A stretch of DNA of 64,000 nt. It comes from Progne subis subis. Taxonomy: Eukaryota > Chordata > Aves > Passeriformes > Hirundinidae. The DNA lies in assembly GCA_022316685.1 (NCBI GenBank), contig JAKJHU010000106.1:2309547-2373546 (forward strand), written 5' to 3'. Below, one piece after another: positions 12,201 to 24,200 of this stretch (position 1 is the stretch's first letter; each line of letters opens with the position of its first letter). The notes beneath the pieces were generated by a model. The model did no database searches. It saw only the letters and a list, made by a program, of their open reading frames with translations, and was not told where the DNA came from. The translations under genes were made by a program, and so were the position numbers.

Positions 12201-15200
12201 CGTTAAGTCAGCCCACATTGTGGCAAAATTTTCTTTTGATTATATTCCCAGATATATACATTACCCTTGTTACTGCTGAAATTAAGAAAAGCAATATTGA
12301 AGGCTATAAGCAACAGTTTTCCAAGATAACCATCTATTTAAAATAAACTGACCTGACAAAGAAGGACTACAATGAAATATAATGGGATATTTACACCTCC
12401 AGCAAGGAGGTGTCCATTCCACTTGTATCTACCTTGTCCATTAGTTTGGGTTGTAGCCGGTCCACCAGGAGGGGCTGCAGGTGGTGGCTGTGCTTGCTGC
12501 TGATAATAGTGAGCATAATAAGCTGCCCACGCTGCTGAATTAGGATCTGTTCCTGGCTTACCTACAAAAACAGAATATAAGCATTTATAATAGTACTACT
12601 ATGAACAGAATGCCGTCTTCAATTAATCCTGTCCTAGGCATTCTTATTTTCCTCCAAGGAAAAATCTATCTAAACAAAAGATCCATGTACATCCTTTAAG
12701 TACTTTCTTCCTAGCATAAACTTTTGATCAGGTTTCAGATCAATGTACTGTACAAAGTGTACGTTCATAGAGCTGGTGAGATAACAATTTTAGAACCTCT
12801 ACTACTAAAATACCACTAATTAATCTTACATGTGATAAACAAACTAATTTTTTCAAGTTCATTTCAACAGTCATGTTAATAAATGGTAACAGCAATGAAT
12901 CATTCTAGCACCAAACAATTTCAGTGGTTTTACTTTTGTTAGAACCTCACGCTAATGACACTGGCACCGGTGGAGGAGGCATGCCAAATACATATTTCTG
13001 AAACAGAAGAATACAAGACTTACTAGGTATTTGCAATGCTTGTCAGTTACAACTTTAAGGTAACAGTAAAACAGAGAAACACAGCATTTTAAGAATCTGA
13101 ATCCCCAATAATGGCCATTAAGCATCACTGTTTACTTACAGCTTTTTAGTATTAAAAAAAAAATAGAAACAGTTGCATCTTCTAGCATCTATCTCCATGG
13201 TTCCTTATTTTTATCTACATCTAGGTAGGCCAATGATGCTGCTTCCTAGGGTTTTATTTCTCTGTTTCTCACATTTAGCCTTTAGGAATGGCTTATTCTT
13301 GCTGAATCACAGATTGATTACATTACCAGACTGGCAATCCACCATACCTGAAAATCTACTATTAGAGAACATAATATGTTTTACACAACCAGCATATATT
13401 TGCAAACAGTATTTGCAGTCTTAAAGAATAAAAGTATCTGCAAAGAAATGCAGCCAAGTGAAGAGAGAATTTCACAAAAAGACATGGACACAACTGATAC
13501 TTTACAGTAACTATACAAGGGAAGAGAAATACAATCCTCCCTAAACATGAAACAGGTAAGGCAGTGAGTAATGGAAGATGAAGAAATCCCCTGAAAAAGG
13601 CGTACAAGAAGAAACCCAGAACAACAAATTAATGCTAGATGAAATCCTGTGACAAAAGTCAGATGTACCCACTCCAAATACACACAGAAAAAATATTCAC
13701 ACACTGCTTTCTGTTTTAAATTACACTGCTTACATCAAAAATAGTAGATTTAAACTAACACATCCTATATTCTATGGTTACCTGCAAATATCAAATAAGC
13801 CATTGCTCAATTCCCCCCCTCCTTCTCCTCAGCTACTTCTCTAGAGTAGAAGAACACAGAGATGATTTAATTAAATTTCCAAAGAAATCTGACTGTAGTA
13901 ACTAGCTCCACTTCCATGTGACAAGGACAAGCACAATTCTGGAGAAAGTACCTCTGAAAAAAGTACTATAATAACCCATTTGTTATAATGGAATGAGTAA
14001 CTAAGCAAAAGCTGTAGAAAATTCATCCAAAGAAATGCTATTCAAAAGAAACACCAACTTCAACTGCACATATGAGAACTTCATTAAATAAAACAGTTAC
14101 AGAATCATTAAAATGATGTCAAGGGAGCATTTGCCATTTTTTCTTACACAGCCTTTATGCAGATAAATAACTTCATAAAAATAAAAAAGGTAGTGTGAAA
14201 AAGGCTGTAACATTTTAGCAGTGCTTTGCATTAAATACTTTTGCTATGCTGAGACTAAGTCACTTTGAACCATTCTACTTCTAAATTATGTCAGCAGGCA
14301 CTTTAAATACTGAACCGAATACATGCAGAGCTACCTCGTGCAGGAGTCTGGGAACTAAAACCAGCAACAGCTCCTTGCAAAGACGTAATGTGATACATAC
14401 ACAAAGTTCCCTTCTCTGCTAATGGAGCCTATGTCAGTAACAGTGGCAATCAGAAAGTATCTGTCATTTATAACAAAAATAAAATTGAGATCCTTTGGCT
14501 CAAGTTCTGAGGAAACTCTACCTCAAACAAATGAGGTACAACAGACTCAAGCATCTAGCCTTACCATACCTTCTGTGGCTGATGTTCCATTTCCCCATAT
14601 CCTCTAGTCCAACCAAAGGATGTAAACTTAAAGAAAAGCAGGATACTACAACTTTGGAAGTTGGAATTAAGTAAGAATTCCCAGTCTCGACAAAGATAAA
14701 CAGAAACAGAAGAGACAGATTCTACAAAGATGGGTTTCAGAAGAAAATACAGAACTATTATAAGCAAAAGCTCAAAATACATCCCTAACTAGTTTTACTG
14801 TATTAACAGCAACTCATCAAGATTTTAGCCCGCAAAAGGGACTCAACAAAATATATTGGTGTATCAGACTCTTTAAAAGTAACTGTAACAGAACAAAACC
14901 TAGAAACATCATAGCATTAACTGCTAAAAGACAAACCAGTAAATACTGTTTAAAATAAAATACAAAGTCATTTACTATTAGAGAAAGAAAAGACATCCTT
15001 ATTCAAGAACTTTATGCAAAACCATCAATTTTAAAAACCTGAATTGCACAAAATCAGTGAACCAAGACTTGCAAAAAGTATCACAGTGATGCAGTTTCAA
15101 TAACATTTGTAAAAAAGCATACTCCAACCGTAACAATTAAATTTCAACATTTCACAAGCCACACGTAGAAAGTGCAAAACATAAGTAAACTGATAGTCTG

Positions 15201-18200
15201 AAAAAAAGCCAGAAAAACAGGAGCTTTTCAGCTTTATGATGGTTAACACAAGTGAACTATACAATGCATATACTTGTAAGGACAGACTGGATGTACTTGA
15301 AATATACCAACATTACAGTACAGCTGTGCATTTCTTACCTGGGTCTGGTGGGTTTGGTGGCTGCCAGTGTGGATAAGCATTTCCCCATCCCTGAGGAGCA
15401 TATGGAGCTGGAGGACCACTGTAAAAGAAAAGGTCATACACACAGAGTGAAAGGCAGTCCCAGGGTCACCCCACACAGAAGGAATCAGCTGAAGCAATAC
15501 TCACTGAGGTGCAGGACCAGGAGGGCCTGGGTTATAAGGAGCTGGATTATACGGTCCCATGGGAGCACCAGGACCTGGTGGCCCAGGAGGTCCATGAGGG
15601 CCAGGAACAACACCATGGGGACCGTGTGGAACAGGTGGACCCAGTGGATTCACTGGACCCTGTAACAAGGGTAGCAAAGAGATGAAAATACACTTGAGGT
15701 TCTCCTTTTTTCAGCATTGATCTGAACATTTAAAGAACGTCTAAAAGGTTTGACTGGTTTTAAAGACGGTTCCCCACAGGAAACAGGCTACTCAAAGTTT
15801 GATTTGAGCTCTAGGTTTAGAGCTAATTAAAGGCAGTTGTGGCAGTAATAGCAACTAAAAATAGCAACTGCACTTATTTCAATTCCTTCTTAAGGAAGTG
15901 AAGATTTTTTGTAAAATCAATACATCTAAATCTGACTAAATAAACCTGCTTGTAAGATCACGCACAAAAAGCCTCCAGTAAATTTGATTACATGCAAACA
16001 GAAGTGCAGTGAAACTGAAGGTATAACTTAGATTAGGACTTTACCCAAACATACTAAGACTGAAAAACAAAATACGCAATTTAGTATCACTGACATCTTT
16101 GGACTTTTCAATTTTTTCATATGCATAACAGTGGCATTTTCAAGAACACCATATGATGTTGAAGAGAACAACTTCCCATTTCAAGATTTTACTGTATTAC
16201 TTTAAATCCGGATTAATTTAATTAGATAATAAATTGATGATAATGGCATTCTCAGAAGTGAAAGGAAAGAGAAATCTCCACAAAGGAGACTTGTTTTCAG
16301 GTCTGTTTAGCCACGATAGTAAACAAAAAAGTAGTGTTCTACTCACTCCAATCTTTTCTTCTATAAGTTGTCGTGCATAATCTATTTGCTGGGGTGTTCC
16401 ACGGATAGTAAACATCTTCATGTTTGGATCCGCATTAGGTGGAGGATTTCTTTGAAGTTCTATTCTAGCACCAGACTGTTGGCTTATACTTTTAATAGTT
16501 TCACCACCTACAATGCAACACAGTTTTTATGATGTGCATCAAAGTAAAAAATACTGATTCACATCAGAAAAAGCCAACACAATGGAAGCAGAAAAGACAT
16601 GAAAAGGCACCCATTCTTATGAGCCATTCAAGAACATTCTAACAATTCAAATAACATCTCTTCAGTGTAGTATAGAACTTCAATGGCAATAAACTAGTAA
16701 AAGAAATTATTTTTAAAGAATACAAAAATGTTAGTCAGAAACAGCAGCAAAGACTTTCTACAATCTTGTGTTTTTAATTTACATAAACATTTAATATTAG
16801 ACATTAATAACAACAGACAAACATGGTTATCAGTAAATATAAACTGAAACCCCAACCTTCCTATACAGGGGCAGGGAAGCCCAAATGGCAAAAAAGCCAC
16901 ACAGAGGCTGACAAGAGAGTTAAGTCCACAACTTCTTGCAGTGCATTAAAGCCAGAAAGCTAAATTCCCTGAACTGGCTCCTCCTCTTACAGGATCCAGA
17001 GAAGTTGTATGGACCATTAGTATATACAAAAGTCTTCAAAGCAACTGGGCAATTAAAATTAAAAAAAAAAAAAAAAAATCGCAATCACAAAATATTCTGA
17101 GTTGGAAGGGACCCAGGAAGATCACAGAGCCCAAGCCTTAAGTGAAAGCACTGAACATACAACCTCAGCATTACTAGCATCACGCATGTCTGTAGCGTGG
17201 CATTTGTCCACACAGAAAAGCTGGGTAAAAGTAACATACAGATGTACATATATAAGATATATTGCCTTTTCCAATGATTAATCCAGTTTTGCCAGTAGGG
17301 ACAATAAAATTGAACTCCTGTAATCCACCAGGAGGTCCCATGTTCCAGTTGCCTTGGCCTCTACCCCTTCCTCGACCACCAGGTCCTGGTCCACCAGGAT
17401 TACCAGCCTAAAAAGAAGCAACGACAAACAAATGAGCATGTTCTAGAAAACTATAGCAAACAAATAATGCAAGCAGGTTACATGACATCATTGTTAAGAA
17501 AAAACTGATTCACTATTCAGACAATTTTGGTAGTTAAAGCAGTACTTCCTACGGAAGACCTAAACTACTTTCTAAAAAAGGTTTGGTACAGTTCTGCATA
17601 TGAGAGATAAAGTTGGAAAGAATATAGAAGCAAGAAGAAAATTTCACACGCACAAAAATGTAATTTTTGCATGCTTTCTGTAAATGCAGCAGTAAGGCTC
17701 ATCTAACAATAAGCTTTTAAACACTGACTACAACCAAAAGTTAGAGCATATTAGCTATTAATACAAAATAGAAGAAGCAGCTCTAAAACCAGCCACGTAA
17801 GAAGTGCCGTAACTATGAATCAGTATGGTCACTTGCAGAGCTGTAACTGTAAAAGTAAACATTCATATTCCAGACCAAACTTTGAAGTAGATTCAAATGG
17901 CACACCTAAATTATTTTCATTAGTTACACACAGTTTTTGAAAACTTTGGGTCTTTCCAAAAGGTGGGCAGGAGATTTTAAACACTGAACAACATTACCCA
18001 ACCTGAACACTGCGAAGTAGATCTGTAATAATTTCTGCAGCATGCTGACATCTGTCAGGAGGCCCTGTGATCTGGGCTATTCTATCTGGAGTTGTTCCAT
18101 CATCTGGAATAAAAATGAATTATTCCAGTATATGCAATTCAGTAAATTTACATAAAGTCACAGGAACTTATGAATGTGTTACAAACCTGGCTTAAACTGG

Positions 18201-21200
18201 ATCCTAACACCAGCATCATTCTGGATCTTTTTAATCATCTCTCCATTTCTTCCTATTACAATACCTACAGCAAATCGTGGTATTGGAACCTAAAAAAAAC
18301 CCAACCAAACAAGATGTTGATGACACAGATATTCCTAAAAAATCCACACAATGAAAGGGTTAGAATTAAGTCAGAATTGTAAACTAGGGCAAGACCAATG
18401 CCACTTCAAGCTTTTTCAAGCATCAATTTTTTAATATCAAGTCACAAGCCTAGCACATACTGGACTGAACCATTAAAAAGGAAGTTACCCTATGCTTCAG
18501 AAGTTCTCCCAGGGGTAGCAATTACAGTGGATTTTATGCTTCACCAAAATTAAAAAAAAAGAAAAAAAAATAAAAGAAAAAAATGGGAAAAAAAAAAAAG
18601 AAAAAAAAATTATAGAATGTCTAAAATGCAGGTTTCTAGAAGATGAAGCTTTAAGCCTCTCCTTTGATGAACAGTTACTAGCTTGTGACTTGCATTAACA
18701 GATGGACTTAAATAGTTCTGTAAAGGCTGAAGTCCAATTTCAGTAATGTTATAACATGTACATTTGGCATGTATAATTTATTTGCTCATTTGATAAAAAA
18801 ACTCCAGCTACTTGAAATTGTTCGTAACTGCTGGCAATGTAAAGTGACTGCTGTACATCATTCAGTGTCACAAATTCAGCAATGATCAAGTAATACTTAC
18901 ATGCCACAGGCACTTTTGAAATCTGGTTAAAAGCTTTCAGTGGTATTACCCAGCTTAACATTTTAAAGTTAACATCTCAAAATACATTTAACAAGTTTTT
19001 CAACCATGCTTACGTCTATCCCTTCATTTCCTCCTATTCTTGACCCATATTCGTTGCGCACCTCTCTAAAGCCACCTTGATCACGAATTAACTCCAGCAC
19101 CATTTCCTTGGCTTGCTAAAAGAAGAAAAAAAAAAATTCTTTTACGTACTGCAACATAAGAATGGATTTGAAAAAGCTCTGAATTGTGAGGCACTCCTTA
19201 CCTGAACTTTATAAGGGTCTCCAGTTATCCTAAGGGGCTTGTCTGCACCAGTGTTCTGTGGACCATCTTGAATCATGACCATTTTGACACCTGCCCGCTC
19301 CTATTTGACAAAAGGGAGGTCAGTACTCACTCAAATCCAGATTCAGTACTATCATATGTAAAAGAAAAAAATATATATACCTGTAATTGTTTAATTGTTT
19401 CTCCACCTTTCCCAATAACTAATCCTGCTTTACTTGCTGGAATCATAATTTCTTGGACTGCATTTCCAGGTCCATCACCATGATGAAATCCAGGTGCAGG
19501 TCTTCCCTTCTCAACTATCTGATCAAGTAATCTTTTTGCTGACCTGTGAAAGAAAACACACATTTGTAATACTTACTATTGCAAGTATAATTTGCCCACT
19601 CCTATTCTGCTTGGCAACTGCTTTTAATTTGAAAAGTTTCTGCAACAGAATCATGGTTATTATCACTAAAAAATACGAAGCAAACTCAATCAATCTGCAG
19701 TAGTAACTTAAGAAACTAACTGTAAAATAATAAAATCACCTCAATGTTGGAATACAGAAGGTGGTCCTTTACCAAGCATATGTAACAAAGTTACTTCCTC
19801 AAAGTCCCTGAATATACTTACTACTCATCAAAGTTTAATTTAGAACAAAAGCTGCTGCTTGAGTCAGCATGCAAAGTAAGGACATTTGTACCTGTAACCA
19901 CTACCAAACAGTGTAACCACTACCAAAGCAAGAATATATTCACCGCATGTGTCAGGACAGCTGCCATCAGAGTAAAATCATGATTACAGTTCTGACATCA
20001 GTTAGAAATACTTACTGAACAGACTCTGGTGTTCCAGTTAGCATACATGATCTTTCAGGCAGGCCTCCACTATCTGTAATCATAAAATAAACCAACTTAT
20101 CAGTAGTGTTAAATCAAAAAGAGATCATGAAATTAATCATAATATACAAACTACTGTAATTTCATATTCAATGAAATAGCATAATCAGTGTATCCCGTTC
20201 GGCATTTCTTTAGCCCATCAGTCACAATTAACACAGAAAATTAACCTGTATCTTAAATAAAAGGTTCAGGCAATGAGAAGCAAGGAGCAATCTTCTGGAC
20301 TTCCTACCAACTGCCCCCCATTCCCCCCAAACAGACAAACCACTCCCCCATCCCAGTATTTACCAGGTGCAATCTGTATTTTACAGCCAGACTCTTGCTG
20401 TATGCGCGAGATCTGCTCTCCACCTCTGCCAATTACTTGGGAGAAAAGAAAATACAGAAAGATTATTTGTATTAACAGCATCTGCTAACATGCACCCCTA
20501 CACTACAAGACCACACCCATACTACTTACTGAATCCAACCATCCCATCTGGAACTTTGTACTCCTCTGTCATCACAGACCTACAGCCAATGTTAAACAAA
20601 GACATGACCATCCAGAGACCAAACCAGCGTTACATTTATATACACCCTCCCATTAAACCAGAGCAAGCTACTGCCCAACCATCACCCTGGCTTGTCTCCC
20701 CTTAACTTTGGAAGTCATTATGCAAGCATGGTTCTATATAAGCTGACAACACACAGAAACGACACAAAAAATTCAAGCGTCATACAAATCAGTCATAAGT
20801 TTTCCTTCACCGTCTTAATTAACAGATGTACAGTACAGAAAAGGCTACTGTAGCATTTAAAGTTTCATCAAAGCATTTAAAGTATCCATCAAAGGATACT
20901 GGAAATTTTAGTATCTCAGAACTGTCCAAAGCCTAAGAATAATAGATGGATTTGGTTGTTCAGGTAAGAAATGAGTGGCGAAAACAATGAAGTTGTAACA
21001 AATGTAGTTGAGTAATACTTTGTATGAAGTCTCAACTATTTAATTTCTTTTGAGGTCATTCAGCTTTGCTTTTTGTTAACAAGATGGCATCACCCCCTTT
21101 TCTCTTCAAATCTGCTTCCAACTTCTACCTGTGCTACCTATGCTGAAGAAGTAAAAGCCAGCCAACATATTTTCTTTTTATGAAGTTCAATCCACAGCTT

Positions 21201-24200
21201 AGGCTGTGGAGAAATAACCAGAGAGCAGTGTAGGTACATTTTAAGTGTCTGACTGGGGACTTGCTAAAGCTAAAATTCAACAGATCACACAAAGAGAGAA
21301 TAAATGCGTTATGTGTTGATACCATTTTTTTCAGAAAAAAACCTGCTTGATTTCAATAAAAATCCTACATAAGATGTTGTGTAACTCTTACCTTTGCTGC
21401 TGATGCATCGGTGGTAGCTGATTTCCAAAAGCTATAAACAAACATCGTTAAAATTAAATTCAAACAAGTGGTACAGCTTACAACTAAGCTTCTCCTTTGA
21501 TAACAAAACTCAACTGTATCAAAACTTTGTCCAAGTTCACTTTTAAGAACTGTTATCAAAAGGTTTAAAAATGATAAAGACTTTCAACTGTTGCTACCAC
21601 CACTGTCAGTTTTACCAAGCAGACTCCCACTGCTTCAACAAATTAAGACATAAAGCCCCAGCCATTTTTTGGATCTTACTTATTCAAGTGTCACCTACCA
21701 GAACACTTTCAAACTGTTTTTCTGACAATGTTACACTTGTTTAGGTTTTTCTGGCAACAAAATAAAAATTACTTACAGTCATTCTGGGGAGCAACTTTCT
21801 TAGCATCTGGTTGATCTGCAAAATTAAGATTTTTTAAATTTTTTTGCCAAGAAATTCACTAAGTGTTTAAACCTTTAATGAGAATTGTAAATTTCCAGTG
21901 TATTTTAGCCCCCCCCTTTTTTTTCTTTCTTTTTTCTCCTCCAATTTCAGGGAGTTGATCATCTGAATAAAAGAAAGAATCTCACGAACACTCAGCACTT
22001 GGTTAGTATAGCTGAAAAGATGTTAGGTTTTTCCATGTATCTATTCAGTTTAACAAAAGGCAGCTTTCAGAACGCACTGTACGTAGACAGCTCACAGATA
22101 ACCAGTCACTGAGACTCAACTAAGATAAGGAACAAAGTTGAGCTTTGTTGGCTGCTCAAGCTAATGATGCTTCTATAGTAAAAAAGAAAAAAAAAAAAAA
22201 ATCAAATCCATACAAAAATCAACAATAACTTAAAACAATAATACTGACAATGACCACAAATCTAGACCAAACATCTGAAAATACAACAGTATCACGTAGC
22301 AATGCAATCTCAATCTGAAGGTTGATATGAAATCTCTATCCACATATCAAGCATTTCATAGCATAAAACTTTCAAAAAAAAAAAGCAGAATCAAAGCAAC
22401 TACATCACTATCGTCCAAATCCTTTCTGTACACTAGAGAAATAAAAGGCATCATGAACCTATATCTGAAAAGATAATACTTCAGATGCTTCCTTCCCACC
22501 CCAAAATAAAGGCTATATGAACCATCATAATTCATGTGCAGCAAAAACTCATATTCCAAGAAATATTTGTGTCAATCCAGAAAGATCCACTAGTTTATGT
22601 CATGTTTACATACTAAACACAGGTAATAAATAAAAATTCCTGCCTTTAAAAGGAGAGGGCATTCCCTCCCAGTGTGTTGTACTGCTCGGACTTGTCCAAG
22701 AGCCATCTACACATAAAATAAAAAGAATACATTACATATATCATCTGAAGCATCATTAGCTCATTTTTGTATATTAAAAACCTCACCTTCAATAGAAAAA
22801 AAAAACTTTATTGTAGGACACAAGAACTCCTGATGTAAAGCCTTAGTTACATTCTGTATACTGAGTTTCAATTCTCTTAAATGAAAAAAAAAAGGCATTT
22901 CTCTTTTGTGAGACCTATTAGAACATTTCAGCAAGCTCAAAGATTTCTTCCTGTATATTTATCTAGGATTTTGTGTGTATATTAACCGTATCAAACCCTG
23001 TTAAGTTCAAAGTGGATGCTCCGTAAGAGACAGAAGACAACACACACACATTTCAGAAGAAAACTTTACTGCAGTGTAAGGCAAATCTAAAAAGCTGCGA
23101 CAAGTCAGAAGACTTAAGTATGATCTTATCAGGGTTCACACACGCTGTAGGCTGAACTATGACTACACAAAAGTGTCTTCAAGGCAGAAAATTTACTTTC
23201 CTGTGTTTTTTTAAAGTCCAGTGCTTTTATAATGAAATGCATTAAGACTTTTAATTGAAACAGTAAAAAAGTTAATGCAGCAATCAAGCCTCAAGAGCAC
23301 TTCCTGCTTGAATAGTAATTTACAGGTTGTAACCAATCCCAGACAACCACGAAAGACTTCAATGATACCTGCATAAGAATTCTGCAACCTGAATATTTCT
23401 GTCCCTTTCCCCAGCATGCATTTTTCTATTCGCAGCACTTAAACCACATTTAAAATACGCTTCCATTCACTTCAGGTTAGAGCACAACGGTTTAAAACTT
23501 TCCCACTACACTGAAAATGAAAAAAATATGTCATGATCTATGAGGGGAACAAAAGGTTTTAACGCTCTGCTATGGAAAAAAAAAAACCGAATCCACAAAC
23601 AAAACCACCACCTACAATCTTTCTGATAGTGGCCACACTCCACAAAAATAAATGCAGCAGGAACGAGTGCGTACCTCCATCCTCAAGAGGTCTTTTCTGC
23701 CCTCCATAACCGTAGTCGTTTGAATTCATTGCTGTGCCAGCATCTCCTCCAATTTTCGCTGCAATCTAAACAAAAGGCAGATGTGAGCCAAGAAAAAAAA
23801 AAACAAAACAAAACTTCAGCCCATATTTATTCCACATCTTCTAAAAGATTTCAGGGATTTAAACAATGCACATTAAAATGACTCCAAACGCTAAAATAAA
23901 GGCCAAAAGCCGTTTTATTTGTAGAGATTTTCTTTAATGTTTTAAAGACTTGTGCTCATCCTTTAACAGAAAACCCTCCTAAATTTTACTCACCTACGGA
24001 AAACAAACCCAACGAGAACTTGGCCTTTAAACACCAAAACCTTTTTCCCAACCGGGTTTTTTCTTTACGCGTTCTTGGCGAAACACTCGTATCTCACGGT
24101 GGGGCCTCACGGAAAAATTTCAAAACCAGACTACACTGGGCCCTCAAATACTGCCAAAACCGCGACCGCTTATTAGCGGACAAGGCGAATATTTCGCCCG

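Noticed and set aside
15252..15665. 137-codon plus-strand open frame
   Set aside because: Antisense shadow of FUBP1 exons 16 and 17.
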